Source: an uncultured Pseudoteredinibacter sp. (lineage in GTDB: Bacteria; Pseudomonadota; Gammaproteobacteria; Pseudomonadales; Cellvibrionaceae). From it: a stretch of 64,000 bases of DNA. The DNA lies in the NCBI RefSeq assembly GCF_947502065.1, contig NZ_CANMYE010000001.1:806001-870000 (forward strand), in the 5' to 3' direction. The notes below the pieces were generated by a model that was not told the DNA's origin, made no database searches, and saw nothing but the letters and a program-made list of their open reading frames with translations. The position numbers and the translations under genes were made by a program. Positions 55,028 to 64,000 of this stretch are shown here, one piece after another (positions within the stretch are counted from its first letter, which is position 1; each line of letters opens with the position of its first letter).

Positions 55028-56323
55028 ATGCGCTTGATAATTTTCTTGTTATTCTTTTCTTGTTTTGCTTATGCCGAAACGGCAAAAGAAACGAAGCCTA
55101 CTCAGATTCCTGTCGCTTCTTATACTGATGTGACTTTACAAAATTGGCCATTGCCACCTTATAACCGCTGGGCCCTGCGAAATATGGGCATCCTGCATAC
55201 GCTAATGATCCCAAGGGCTGGTGATGTTTTTGAAATACCACGCGCTAAGCAGCAGGATTTGTCCTCGCTACAATTTGAGCACCGTGGTAAGCGCTATTCA
55301 GTAGCCCAAAGCCTAGCGGCCGATCAAACTGATGGCATTGTGGTGTTAAAAGGTGGCGAGATTGTTTGGGAAGCATACTACGATGGCTTTGGCCCCCATG
55401 ATCATCATTTGTGGGCGTCTAGTACCAAATCTTTAATAGGCATGGCGGCTGGTATTTTAGTTGAGCGAGGGCAAATCGATCTAGAAAAGAAGATCAGTGA
55501 TTATTTGCCGGAGCTAAAATCATCTGCTTGGTCTAGAGCAAGTGTTCAAGATACGCTGAATATGTCTACGGCGATTGATTACCAAGAAGCCATGATTAGT
55601 TCACAACCTGGCTCGATAGCATTCGAATATTTCAAGCGAATTGGTTTATTGCCTGCTTTTGATTTGATGATGCTAAAGCAAGACAGTGACCAAACGCCCC
55701 GCAGTGTCAGGCCTTTGTTACAGCGTTTTCAAGCTAATACCGAGTTGCCGACGGCACATATTTTTCAGTATCAGTCACCTAATGTCGATGTAATTGGCTG
55801 GCTTATTGAACGTGTGAGTGGCAAAAGTCTTAAAGCTTTTATTACCGAAGAAATTTGGTCGAAGTTAGGCGCCGAACATGATGCTTTTATCACGGCTGAT
55901 TCTGGCTTTGTACCGGTGGCTACCGGTGGTATGAATACCACTTTGCGGGATTTTGCACGCTTTGGTGTTGCAATAATGAATGACGGGAAGGTGGCAGGGC
56001 AGCAGGTTTTTCCTCAATCTTCAGTTCAGGCGATCACTGAAATTTCTGCGCAGAATAAGCAAGGCGTTAAGCGCAGCGTTTATCGTCAAGCAACTAGCCG
56101 GTTTTATGATAGCGAGCTACAGGGCTATAAAAATTTCTGGTGGGTACATGATGAGAAAGGTGTTTTCACGGCGCGCGGTATTTACGGCCAAATTCTATAT
56201 ATCGATAAGCCTAAAGATATTCTTATTGCGACCTTTGCCAGTGCAAAAACGCCTTCTAATGCGGCAAGAGAAACCGCAAAGCGCAGGATGCAGGCCTTTA
56301 AGGCGATAGCTGAGCAATTGTAA
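55028..56323 (+). CDS. Beta-lactamase-fold serine hydrolase (class C-like), secreted
   Basis: Periplasmic serine hydrolase of the beta-lactamase/esterase (Pfam Beta-lactamase) type, 431 residues. Signal peptide about 1-16 (LIIFLLFFSCFAYA). The SxxK motif is SSTK with Ser131 and Lys134, inside LWASSTKSLIGMAAG; the YxN motif is probably YQSPNVD (near residue 257). TGGMNTTLRDFARFGVAIMN is typical for the family. Relatives are esterases, 6-aminohexanoate-dimer hydrolases or D-aminopeptidases, so resistance activity should not be assumed. Start ATG follows AGGAG at good distance. It is a single gene after tRNA-Pro. Confidence 0.85.
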   Translation: MRLIIFLLFFSCFAYAETAKETKPTQIPVASYTDVTLQNWPLPPYNRWALRNMGILHTLMIPRAGDVFEIPRAKQQDLSSLQFEHRGKRYSVAQSLAADQTDGIVVLKGGEIVWEAYYDGFGPHDHHLWASSTKSLIGMAAGILVERGQIDLEKKISDYLPELKSSAWSRASVQDTLNMSTAIDYQEAMISSQPGSIAFEYFKRIGLLPAFDLMMLKQDSDQTPRSVRPLLQRFQANTELPTAHIFQYQSPNVDVIGWLIERVSGKSLKAFITEEIWSKLGAEHDAFITADSGFVPVATGGMNTTLRDFARFGVAIMNDGKVAGQQVFPQSSVQAITEISAQNKQGVKRSVYRQATSRFYDSELQGYKNFWWVHDEKGVFTARGIYGQILYIDKPKDILIATFASAKTPSNAARETAKRRMQAFKAIAEQL

Positions 56324-56392
56324 AAACTTTAATCGACTAACCTGGGGGCTGCATTGCAGCCCAACTTAATTGGTGCTCACTAATGTTATTCA

Positions 56393-57133
56393 TCATTCGC
56401 GTAGTTTTCTAAACGTAGAAGGTGTTTGCCCCGTCGTACGCCTAAACTGCCGTGTAAAGGCACTTTGATCGGCATAGCCGCAATCCATTGCAATATCGGC
56501 AATAGAGCGGTCGCTGTTTAACAGCAATTGGCTGGCATGATCGATTCGAATCTTTAACAACCATTGGCCGGTGGGCAAGTCGTAGAGCTTTTTCATGCGT
56601 CTATCTAACTGGTAGATAGACATGCCCGCTATCTCGGCCATCTCGGCAAGAGTGGGTGGGTTTGCTACCCGCTCTTGGGCGTATTCGATAACCTCTGAGA
56701 TTCGCTCAAAATCTTCGCTGGTAACATCGGGGAGTTTTAGATCTCGCGACACGCCAACTAAGCCAACAATATCGCCGTTTTTCCCTACCAAGGGTCGCTT
56801 GGCCGTTAAGCACCAGCCAACTTCGCGATTTTGATAAACATGCAATTCCAGTTCATCAACCAATTGTTGGCCAGATTGTAAAACCTTTTGATCTTGCTCT
56901 TCATAGCCCTTGCCTAAGTGACTGCCCAAAATCTCTGAGGGGCTGCAGCCAATCAGCTCGTTTTTGCTTTTGCGGCCGCTTCGATCGACGAGGGTTTGGT
57001 TAACGCTGACATAGCAGCCTGCGCTATTTTTGACAAAAAACACAACATTAGGAATAAGGTCGAACATCTCTTCAGCAGGGAAGGGTTCTGCTAACTGTGC
57101 ATATAGGCTGGTGGCGGGGGTAGTATTAGTCAT
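56393..57133 (-). CDS. AraC-family regulator with N-terminal PAS domain
   Basis: A 246-residue transcription factor. Residues about 20-130 form a PAS sensor domain (DLIPNVVFFVKNSAGCYVSV, later GDIVGLVGVSRDL); about 145-246 are two helix-turn-helix motifs of the AraC type (TLAEMAEIAGMSIYQLDRRM and IADIAMDCGYADQSAFTRQF, ending TPSTFRKLRE). It is divergent from a deaminase-type gene with 117 bp between the two starts, the classic layout for a local activator sensing a pathway compound. PAS ligand unknown. Confidence 0.88.
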   Translation of the reverse strand: MTNTTPATSLYAQLAEPFPAEEMFDLIPNVVFFVKNSAGCYVSVNQTLVDRSGRKSKNELIGCSPSEILGSHLGKGYEEQDQKVLQSGQQLVDELELHVYQNREVGWCLTAKRPLVGKNGDIVGLVGVSRDLKLPDVTSEDFERISEVIEYAQERVANPPTLAEMAEIAGMSIYQLDRRMKKLYDLPTGQWLLKIRIDHASQLLLNSDRSIADIAMDCGYADQSAFTRQFRRTTGQTPSTFRKLRE

Positions 57134-57250
57134 ATTTAAATTGTGCCAAAAATCAAGTTTGCATTATAGTCATGGTAAAGACACAATTGCGAGTAATTTA
57201 TAGCATATGCCCATCTTCTGGCCATAGTGAACAGTGAAAGAGAGAATTCT

Positions 57251-58195
57251 ATGTCTGCAATGCAATCTGTATTTAGCGGCTGTATTCCAGCCTTAATGAC
57301 CCCTTGTAACGCCGAGGGTACACCGGATTTCGCGGGCTTGGCCCGCAAAGGTAAAGAGCTAATCGAAGCTGGTATGAGCGCCGTGGTGTACTGCGGCTCC
57401 ATGGGTGATTGGCCTTTGCTAACGGATGAACAGCGTATGCAAGGTGTAGAAGCCTTGGTTGAAGCCGGCGTTCCAACTATTGTGGGGACCGGTGCCCAAA
57501 GCCCAGCTCGTGCTGTGGCTCTAGCTGCTCACGCCGAAAAGGTGGGCGCGGCTGGTTTAATGGTGATTCCTCGTGTGTTATCACGCGGTATTTCAGCAAC
57601 CGCTCAGCGTGCTCACTTTGCGGCCATCCTACAAGCAGCACCCTCTATTCCCGCGGTAATTTATAACAGCCCGTATTATGGTTATGAAACCAAAGCGGAT
57701 TTGTTCTTTGCCCTACGCCAAGAGCATGCCAACCTAGTGGGCTTTAAAGAGTTTGGTGGCGCTGAATCTATGAGCTATGCTGCCGAGCACATTACCAGCG
57801 GCGATCCAGATCTTACCTTGATGGTGGGTGTAGATACCCAAGTCGTTCACGGTTTTGTTCGTTGTGGCGCTGGTGGCGCGATCACCGGTGTCGGTAACGC
57901 TTTGCCAAAAGAAGTGCTTCGCCTAGTAGAGCTATCAGAGCATGCCGCTAAAGGTGATGCCACGGCATTTCGTTTGGCAAACGAGCTAAACGATGCCATG
58001 GCAGTATTATCTAAAATTGATGAAGGCACCGATTTGGTATTGTTCTATAAGCGCCTAATGGTGCTGGAAGGCAATACAGAGTACGAACATCAATTAAACC
58101 CAACGGATCGATTAACTGCCAGCCAGCAAGCATGGTTGGATGATCAGTGGCAGCAGTTCCGCAATTGGTGGGCAAGCTGGCCGGGTGCGAATTAA
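57251..58195 (+). CDS. DHDPS/NAL-family lyase, probable 1-pyrroline-4-hydroxy-2-carboxylate deaminase
   Basis: Class I aldolase-fold enzyme of 314 residues. Family features: VYCGSMGDWPLLTDEQRMQG replaces the GTTGE loop of DapA, YNSPYYGYE holds the Tyr, and GFKEFGGAESMSYAAEH the Schiff-base lysine. From memory, these loops fit best with the hydroxyproline-pathway deaminase (LhpC group), which turns the cyclic imine into alpha-ketoglutarate semialdehyde; this is family recognition, not proof, and DapA-like or NAL-like roles remain possible. ATG 57251 was chosen over GTG 57227 for its AGAGAG. The divergent PAS-AraC gene is the likely regulator. No other hydroxyproline genes are close. Confidence 0.75.
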   Translation: MSAMQSVFSGCIPALMTPCNAEGTPDFAGLARKGKELIEAGMSAVVYCGSMGDWPLLTDEQRMQGVEALVEAGVPTIVGTGAQSPARAVALAAHAEKVGAAGLMVIPRVLSRGISATAQRAHFAAILQAAPSIPAVIYNSPYYGYETKADLFFALRQEHANLVGFKEFGGAESMSYAAEHITSGDPDLTLMVGVDTQVVHGFVRCGAGGAITGVGNALPKEVLRLVELSEHAAKGDATAFRLANELNDAMAVLSKIDEGTDLVLFYKRLMVLEGNTEYEHQLNPTDRLTASQQAWLDDQWQQFRNWWASWPGAN

Positions 58196-58217
58196 TTTTT
58201 GCGTTAATTTTTGAATG

Positions 58218-58243
58218 AAAAGCCAGGCAATCGCCTGGCTTTT
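58218..58243 (+). terminator. Rho-independent terminator after the lyase gene
   Basis: AAAAGCCAGGC pairs with GCCTGGCTTTT around AATC, followed by TT. Strong. Confidence 0.9.
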
Positions 58244-58849
58244 TTGTGCCTTTTTATTGGCTCATTTCACATTACTTTTTATTTATTGTTCAAAGATAAG
58301 TCCGCGCCCCTAATACGGCCCTCGCATGCTCGGGATATCTAACCCCAGCATCTCACCGAGCAATTTATGTTTACGCTGCCCTTGCTTTAGAAAATATATT
58401 AAACAAAGCCATGTGGGGTTTTTTGCGATAGCTAAATGCTCACCTTCTTGTGATATTGAAAAGCAGCAAGCTGGCAAAGAGTGACAAGCCATTACTTCGC
58501 GGGTTTGCAAGATACTATGTTGCCTATTTTTACTGCGTATCTCACTTTTTAAGTTCGAGCTACAGAGGTAGCTATTCAATCTAAACAGCATCAAAAGTTA
58601 TGGATGGATGCAGATAAAACTTGATTGAAAACCAATGGTTAAAAGGGCTCTTAGATTAAGGTGATACCCAGAATAGCGTTCGTTCAAGAAAAAGTGCTCT
58701 CAAGCCACCCCTTATAAAGGTTTATCGACTTTTTTGTCGCTAAAACTAGCATGTTGTTATTTCCTTTACTAAAGTTTTGATTGAGCAATTAGTTTCTATA
58801 TGTCAAATAATTATAGCTAATATAAATAACATGCATGGAGCAGTTATTA
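58244..58849. other. Intergenic region without a supported gene
   Basis: About 600 bp. A minus-strand frame of 94 codons (58310-58594) has unusual composition and no ribosome-binding site, and I treat it as noise. No clear repeat. The promoter of the anchored secreted protein should be in the last 100 bp, which are AT-rich. Confidence 0.4.
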
Positions 58850-59719
58850 ATGAATTTTGGATTGTTTGGCGCAGCGACGTCATCCTTAAAAGACCTTGTT
58901 TTAAAGTTTGTTTTATTGGTAGCCACTATAGGGCAACTGGGGCAGTGTGTAGCAGGGCCGCAGTTTTCATTACAGGGGCAGCAATATGAAGCGGTGGATT
59001 GGCCCGATAGTGGCGGCGCAATAATAAGCTTGTCTGGCAGCTGGACAGGTGGCAGCGGCGGAACGGTGACGACATCAAGCAATTGGGTCGAAGGTAACGC
59101 TCCCACGACCATGGATTTTATTAATTCTGAGTTTCAGTCGGTTGGGTTTGACATCAGTGGCTTACCTTTCTTCCGGTCCAATGCAGGCCAGGGTAATGGC
59201 TCTAATGCAAACACTCTAAATTACAATTTCACCGCAGGCGATCTCCCAAGAGATGTTTTGTACTATGTGGGTGATGGTATCAATGGCATGAAATACGGCT
59301 CTTGGGAGTGGTTTTCGAGTAGTCCTACTACGGTGTTTACATTGATAAATCAAAGTGCCTCTGTGCAGGATATTACGGGTGATGGTACAGGGGCGTTGAC
59401 CTGGCGGACTTATGGCTCCTTTAATAATACGGCGAGTGTATTAGTCAGAGTAAGCGATCCCAATGGCGTTGCTAATTTTTCGATAAGGTCTAACCGCCTA
59501 GATGCTGCAGGTGTTGATATAACCTATGCGAGTCCTGGGCCAAAATCTGATTTCAGCAATACGGGTGTACTTATCAATATTAGCCCGGCTTCCTCTGCAA
59601 ACCATGCCACCTCGGTGCCAACTTTTACGCCAGTCCATGTTTTACTGCTTGCGTTGGCCTTATCGGTAGCAGTGCGACGTTATGCTAAGTTAAGGGTTAT
59701 TCAGCAGAGTAAGCGTTGA
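58850..59719 (+). CDS. Secreted protein with IPTL/PEP-CTERM-like C-terminal anchor
   Basis: A 289-residue exported protein. The N-terminal signal is long (hydrophobic core about residues 18-33, LKFVLLVATIGQLGQ). The mature part is Ser/Gly/Asn/Thr-rich and probably beta-sandwich. The C-terminus SVPTFTPVHVLLLALALSVA followed by VRRYAKLR has the plan of the CTERM sorting signals: short Pro-Thr motif, one membrane helix, basic end; the VPTxT form is closest to IPTL-CTERM. Such proteins are processed by exosortase-type systems in exopolysaccharide producers; none is in the window. ATG 58850 was preferred to 58835 because GGAG lies 9 bases before it. Confidence 0.65.
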   Translation: MNFGLFGAATSSLKDLVLKFVLLVATIGQLGQCVAGPQFSLQGQQYEAVDWPDSGGAIISLSGSWTGGSGGTVTTSSNWVEGNAPTTMDFINSEFQSVGFDISGLPFFRSNAGQGNGSNANTLNYNFTAGDLPRDVLYYVGDGINGMKYGSWEWFSSSPTTVFTLINQSASVQDITGDGTGALTWRTYGSFNNTASVLVRVSDPNGVANFSIRSNRLDAAGVDITYASPGPKSDFSNTGVLINISPASSANHATSVPTFTPVHVLLLALALSVAVRRYAKLRVIQQSKR

Positions 59720-60377
59720 GTAATTACAGAGGCTAATTAATAACTTCGCTTTTGAGTTCTGTCCAGCAACGGGTTTTAGTCATCTCAAAAGCGTTAAAAG
59801 TACTTTTTCGATTTTAGTATCTAAGCCTTTATTTTATCCTAGCTATCAAGCACTAAGTGCTTTCAGGTATAAGGTGTATGTGAAGGCATTTTCTTTCTTG
59901 TTGATAGCACTGGGTGTTCTGTTACTGCCTAAATTGCCTAATTGTTGCAAGCGTTAGACAAACCTAAGTGCAGCAAGCGCCTGTCTAGCTTCCCTCAAAG
60001 TAATGGATAAACGCTGAATTCAAAGGGTAGGGTGTTTCCTTGTTGCTGTGCCTGCGTGTACGGTTTAGCGGCTGTGTGTTTTGTAGTCAGGCGCTGCTAT
60101 ATCCTCGAGCAAGCACTCTTGTGCTGTGCTGGCATGTATTAAATGCACCTTCTCTGGTCTTTGTATTTAACAACGGAGAGAAGATTACGACTTTAGTTGA
60201 GTAGTCTGTAATGGTCGTGTCCACCAGAATTTACGCTTTCGATGCCAGTTTTTTATAGGGCTTTACGGCATAAATCAAAAAATTGTTGGATAATGACCCT
60301 GTTTTATAAAAGAAGTGCTAATTTAGCTAAATATAGCTTCTAAAGGCATGTTATATCGCCTACTGCGGAGCTAAAGT
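59720..60377. other. Intergenic region without a supported gene
   Basis: About 650 bp with no frame over 60 codons in the set, no repeats shared with elsewhere and no clear terminator. It may contain the regulatory region of the diguanylate cyclase gene. Confidence 0.4.
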
Positions 60378-61412
60378 GTGTCTGGTTTATCAGCGCTCAA
60401 ACTAAGCCGTGGTGGGCAGAGCGTAACCTTATTTACTAGTGCTTACTTAAAATCAGTTATTGGATTCTTTATGTTAACCCCCGATCATTGGGTGCTAGAA
60501 GACAAGGAAGGTCTGGTGCCTTTGTCTAAATGGCAAAAAACAGTTGACGTTATGGCGAGAATTTTCTCGGCCCCAGCGGGTTTCATTGTGCAATATAGCC
60601 CTGATGGTTATCAGGTCGTTATAGCTAGCGATCAGGAAAGTAATATTTACCCTGCCGGTGGGCTAATTCCAGGCGATACTAATATTTTTTGCCGAAAAAT
60701 TGTAGAAACGGGGACGAATCTTTACGTTAAGAATGCCTCGAAAGATCCCTATTGGGATGATAATCCAGAAGTTAAAAATGATGGCTTTCTATCTTATTGC
60801 GGTTTGCCGATCAACTGGCCCAATGGAGATCCATTTGGCACCATATGTGTTATGGATTTTGTAGAAACCGATTATCAAAATGACTATATCGATTTAATGC
60901 ATGAGCTAAGAGATTTAGTCGAGGCAGATTTAAATTTATTAGACCAATATCATGCGATCGTCAATATGGCGATGAATGATGATCTAACCAAGCTTAATAA
61001 TCGCCGTGGTTTTCTAATTGCCGCCAAGCATCGTTTGGCTTTGGCTAAACGCCACCATCATAACTTGGGTCTTTTGTATCTCGATATGGATGATCTCAAA
61101 GTGCTTAATGATAAGCAGGGGCACAAATTTGGCGATAACTCCTTAAGGAAGCTCGCGCAGTTAATCAAAGATGCTACTCGCCAAAGCGATGTCGCTGCGC
61201 GTATTGGCGGCGATGAATTTGTTATCCTAAGCCACTGTAATGGAATGAACGAACTCAACTCGCTTCGTGATCGAATTTACGAGCGTATCAATAGTACTGA
61301 TTTAAGCGTTAGTATTGGTGCGGTATTAATTGATGATCCGAGTGTCGCGATCGAAGCTTGGATGGATACGGCTGATCAAGCGATGTATCGTGTCAAACTT
61401 GCAAAACCTTGA
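60378..61412 (+). CDS. GAF-GGDEF diguanylate cyclase
   Basis: Makes cyclic di-GMP from two GTP. The 344-residue protein has a GAF sensor domain (about 55-190; APAGFIVQYSPDGYQVVIAS, then FLSYCGLPINWPNGDPFGTI) and a GGDEF domain (about 195-344) with an intact active site GGDEF at 277-281. RxxD (RQSD) five residues before it forms the inhibitory I-site, so product feedback is expected. The GTG start at 60378 has GGAG 7 bases upstream; ATG at 60471 (codon 32) is an alternative that still keeps the whole GAF domain. No membrane segment, so a cytosolic enzyme. It could control adhesins such as the giant protein; this is only inference. Confidence 0.88.
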   Translation: MSGLSALKLSRGGQSVTLFTSAYLKSVIGFFMLTPDHWVLEDKEGLVPLSKWQKTVDVMARIFSAPAGFIVQYSPDGYQVVIASDQESNIYPAGGLIPGDTNIFCRKIVETGTNLYVKNASKDPYWDDNPEVKNDGFLSYCGLPINWPNGDPFGTICVMDFVETDYQNDYIDLMHELRDLVEADLNLLDQYHAIVNMAMNDDLTKLNNRRGFLIAAKHRLALAKRHHHNLGLLYLDMDDLKVLNDKQGHKFGDNSLRKLAQLIKDATRQSDVAARIGGDEFVILSHCNGMNELNSLRDRIYERINSTDLSVSIGAVLIDDPSVAIEAWMDTADQAMYRVKLAKP

Positions 61413-61670
61413 TGCTTTTTCTTGTTGTTTTCAGAGGTTGTGCTTGGCAGTAATGTTAGCGCTGTTACTTTTTGCTGGCTGCAATGATCGTTAATGACAA
61501 GTTGTGCTTGTTTTTAACTGAGTATGATAAAAAACCTTTAAAGCCTCCAAACGGATAAAAAATTCAATTGTCTTATTACTGTCCTTAAACTGTAGTTTTT
61601 CACTGTTAGCTTTCCTCTACGTTTTATTACTTACTTAAAAAGGCTGCCAAGGCCCGTAAAGGAAATCTAC

Positions 61671-63869
61671 ATGAAGTCTATAAGCCCGCTAATTGCATTT
61701 CCTGTGTCAGTGCTCTCTTTAGCTGTTTCTTCAGCTTTTGCCCAAGATGCTGTGTTAATGGAAGAAATCGTAGTCACTGCTCAAAAGCGTGAACAGAGTA
61801 TCCGTGATGTGCCAGTAACCGTATCGGCTTTTGATGGTGACTTTCTAAAAGCTCTTGATGTCAGTCGATATGATGAGCTCGCTGATTTAACGCCGGGTCT
61901 TACGGTGCAGCAGCAAAGCGTAAACAATAATGGCTATGTGATTCGTGGAATTACCTCGGATGCCGGTGAAGCGACAAGCGCACCGAGGGTGTCAGTCTAT
62001 TTGAATGGTGCAGACGTGTCACGTTCACGGGCTTCCTATTTTGAAGTATATGATATGGAGCGTGTAGAGGTCGTGAAGGGGCCGCAAGCTACTTTATTTG
62101 GCACAGCTTCTTCGGTTGGCGCTATGAGTTTCTTTACTGCTAAGCCCGAACAAGATTTTTCAGCAGAGATTGGTATCGGCTTTGGTGATTATTCGGCTAG
62201 AAAATACAGTGGCCATATCACTGGTGGCAGCGAGGTCTTACAGGGGCGCCTAGCTGTATTTGCCAAACAACGGGATGGCTACGTAGAGAATAACAGCGCT
62301 GAAGATGATTTAAATGGCTATGACAGGCTTTCCTTTCGACCTAGCATTCGTTGGACTCCAAGCGACGATCTTAGCGTCGATATTGTTTATACCAAAGAGC
62401 GCGCAACAGATCCAGGTACGGCTTTTTTAAATCAAAACCTAGTATTTAGCGATAATGCCGCATTGTCGGTTCCTGATAATAACATTCTGGGCTTGAACGA
62501 TGTGGGAGTTGATAGAAACACCAAAGATATCAATGTTCGCGTCAGTTGGGATATGAACGATCAGCTAACGTTAAACTATATTGGTTCAAATCGTCGTTAT
62601 GATTCACTGGAGGCCTTCGATGCAGATGGCATTCCACAGGAATTTTTAAACTTCTCAGAAGATGCCCATGGTGAGATTAATAGCCATGAGATGCGTTTAA
62701 ATTTTCAAGGTGATCGATTAAGTGGCTTTGCGGGGGTATCACAATTTGAAGATGAAGCCGAGCAGCGTGTTGGTTATAGCGGAGACGAGTTTCTATTTTT
62801 AGCCTGTGCCGGAGTTCTTCCTGGAGGTTGTCAAAGTCCTTCACCTATTAAGTTAGTTTATGAAGGTGAATACAAAAACAAGGCAGATAATCGTAGCCGT
62901 TCTGTCTTTGGTGATATTAGTTATGCACTCAATGATCGCTTAGAGCTCAGCGCGGGCCTACGTTGGACGACAGAGGATCGTTGGTCGGCCTATAGTTCCA
63001 ACCTCCCGGTATCAGTACTGCTTCAACAAGCTACAACTTTACCATTGGATTTGTTTGCCGGCCGAATTCTCAACACCCAAGGGCAGCAGGTAGAAGGGGC
63101 GCTGGACGATCACTCGTTGTTACCAAGGTTGGCAATTAATTACGACTTAACTGAGGCGCACAGTGCTTATTTGACACTCTCCAAAGGCCAGCGCTCTAAA
63201 GTACTACAGATGGATACAGGCTCGCCGGTGAGTATTGACCCCGAGGAAGTTCGTAATTTCGAAGTGGGTATTAAAGGCTTTCTCGGTGGTGATGGCATAA
63301 GTTACAGCGCGGCAATTTTCTACCAAGATTATGAAAACTTCCGTGTACGTGTGCTCAATGACGGTGGTAATTTTGTTTCTGCAAGTGCGGGTAACGCCAC
63401 AAATATTGGTATTGAATTGGAAGGGCAATGGCAAATCAGCGAAGCCTTACGTCTATTCGGGAATATCGGCTACATCGACGCAAAGGTGGATGAGGATAAA
63501 AAGAATGGCGAATATGCGGGTAATCGCTTCCGCTTACAGCCTAAACTCAGTGGCGCTTTGGGCTATTTGGCCAGCTGGCCAGTCAGTGATCTGCTGTCCT
63601 TAACTTCATCCGCCACTTTAACGCATCGCTCGTCTGTGTTCTTTGATATCGCCAATACCTATGAAGAAGATGCCATTAGCCTGTTAAAGTTCAAAATAGG
63701 AATCGCCTCGAAAAGGGGGGATTGGTCTGTTGAGCTTTATGCCGATAATTTATTCGATAAAGAATACCTAATTGATGCGGGTAATACAGGCGCTTCTTTT
63801 GGCCTGCCAACCTATATTCAAGGCGCGCCAAGATCGTATGGCCTACAAATGCGAAAGAGCTTTAATTAA
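61671..63869 (+). CDS. TonB-dependent outer-membrane receptor
   Basis: A 732-residue outer-membrane receptor for active uptake of a large substrate. Signal peptide about 1-24 (ending SSAFAQ), TonB-box region MEEIVVTAQKREQSIRDVPV, plug domain (about 35-155; NNNGYVIRGITSD, ERVEVVKGPQATLFG) and a 22-strand barrel ending in the terminal aromatic pattern YGLQMRKSFN. The barrel is short for siderophore receptors but usual for the many receptors of marine gammaproteobacteria and sphingomonads that import glycans or small organics. Substrate unknown; no partner genes close. Start ATG has AAAGGA upstream. Confidence 0.93.
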   Translation: MKSISPLIAFPVSVLSLAVSSAFAQDAVLMEEIVVTAQKREQSIRDVPVTVSAFDGDFLKALDVSRYDELADLTPGLTVQQQSVNNNGYVIRGITSDAGEATSAPRVSVYLNGADVSRSRASYFEVYDMERVEVVKGPQATLFGTASSVGAMSFFTAKPEQDFSAEIGIGFGDYSARKYSGHITGGSEVLQGRLAVFAKQRDGYVENNSAEDDLNGYDRLSFRPSIRWTPSDDLSVDIVYTKERATDPGTAFLNQNLVFSDNAALSVPDNNILGLNDVGVDRNTKDINVRVSWDMNDQLTLNYIGSNRRYDSLEAFDADGIPQEFLNFSEDAHGEINSHEMRLNFQGDRLSGFAGVSQFEDEAEQRVGYSGDEFLFLACAGVLPGGCQSPSPIKLVYEGEYKNKADNRSRSVFGDISYALNDRLELSAGLRWTTEDRWSAYSSNLPVSVLLQQATTLPLDLFAGRILNTQGQQVEGALDDHSLLPRLAINYDLTEAHSAYLTLSKGQRSKVLQMDTGSPVSIDPEEVRNFEVGIKGFLGGDGISYSAAIFYQDYENFRVRVLNDGGNFVSASAGNATNIGIELEGQWQISEALRLFGNIGYIDAKVDEDKKNGEYAGNRFRLQPKLSGALGYLASWPVSDLLSLTSSATLTHRSSVFFDIANTYEEDAISLLKFKIGIASKRGDWSVELYADNLFDKEYLIDAGNTGASFGLPTYIQGAPRSYGLQMRKSFN

Positions 63870-63894
63870 AGGGCGTCATCAATTACTGAAGAGC

Positions 63895-63923
63895 CCCAAG
63901 TGCTGCTTGCAGCAGTACTTGGG
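63895..63923 (+). terminator. Candidate terminator after the receptor gene
   Basis: CCCAAGTGCTGCT pairs with AGCAGTACTTGGG (one G-T pair) around a 3-base loop; only TTTAA follows, so the T run is weak. Confidence 0.5.
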
Positions 63924-63970
63924 TTTAACGATATTTCTATACAGTCCGCAGCCTGGATGAGCACTGTTTG

Positions 63971-64000
63971 ATGCGTATCTTGACCTTTGTTTCTTTGTCT
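63971..64000 (+). CDS. Possible start of a next gene, cut by the window end
   Basis: ATG 63971 opens MRILTFVSLS, which looks like the beginning of a signal peptide, but only ten codons are visible and the ribosome-binding site is weak. Confidence 0.25.
   Translation, partial: MRILTFVSLS

Noticed and set aside
55028..56323. AmpC antibiotic-resistance enzyme
   Set aside because: The SxxK motif is shared with many esterases and peptidases; nothing specific to beta-lactam hydrolysis is visible.
58310..58594. Minus-strand 94-codon frame
   Set aside because: Atypical composition, no start signal and no recognisable fold.

Overview
The window looks like the chromosome of a free-living, probably marine gammaproteobacterium related to the Pseudomonadales/Cellvibrionales. 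The evidence is gene order: smc-zipA-ligA at the left, and thrS-infC-rpmI-rplT-pheS-pheT-ihfA-merR-tRNA-Pro at the right, are both arranged as in Pseudomonas and relatives. A TonB-dependent receptor, a molybdenum hydroxylase and a giant secreted protein fit such a lifestyle. No 16S or species marker is present, so the genus is open.

Layout. 1-9.3 kb: housekeeping genes (smc 3' part, zipA, ligA), a lipoprotein with a lytic-transglycosylase fold, a hotdog thioesterase, an EamA exporter and an NhaC-type antiporter. 9.3-13.5 kb: a minus-strand surface-polysaccharide set (epimerase, GT4 glycosyl-phosphate transferase, WbpM-type dehydratase). 13.76-25.53 kb: an accessory island in the 3' half of tRNA-Val(GAC), bounded by perfect 50-bp direct repeats. 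It carries a DarT/DarG toxin-antitoxin pair, a frameshifted membrane-protein gene, an intact IS256-family element with 8-bp target duplication, an IS3 fragment, an ATP-grasp ligase gene overlapping a gene for a secreted cysteine-repeat protein, several gene remnants, and an overlapping ATPase/TOPRIM-like pair that looks like anti-phage defence. No integrase gene is visible. 25.85-41.18 kb: one gene for a 5109-residue repeat protein. 42.2-44.9 kb: a periplasmic molybdenum hydroxylase pair (IorAB type), followed by a small duplication carrying palindromes. 45.3-53.7 kb: the translation-factor and IHF cluster. 54-64 kb: tRNA-Pro, a serine hydrolase, a PAS-AraC regulator divergent from a likely hydroxyproline-pathway deaminase, a C-terminally anchored secreted protein, a GAF-GGDEF diguanylate cyclase and a TonB-dependent receptor.

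Points most worth a second look: the ATP-grasp plus cysteine-repeat gene pair; an in-frame internal start with a perfect Shine-Dalgarno at the DarG domain boundary; a T7 run that splits the membrane gene next to DarTG; and the giant gene, built from 18 units of about 199 codons that grew by 1194-bp and 1791-bp block duplications.
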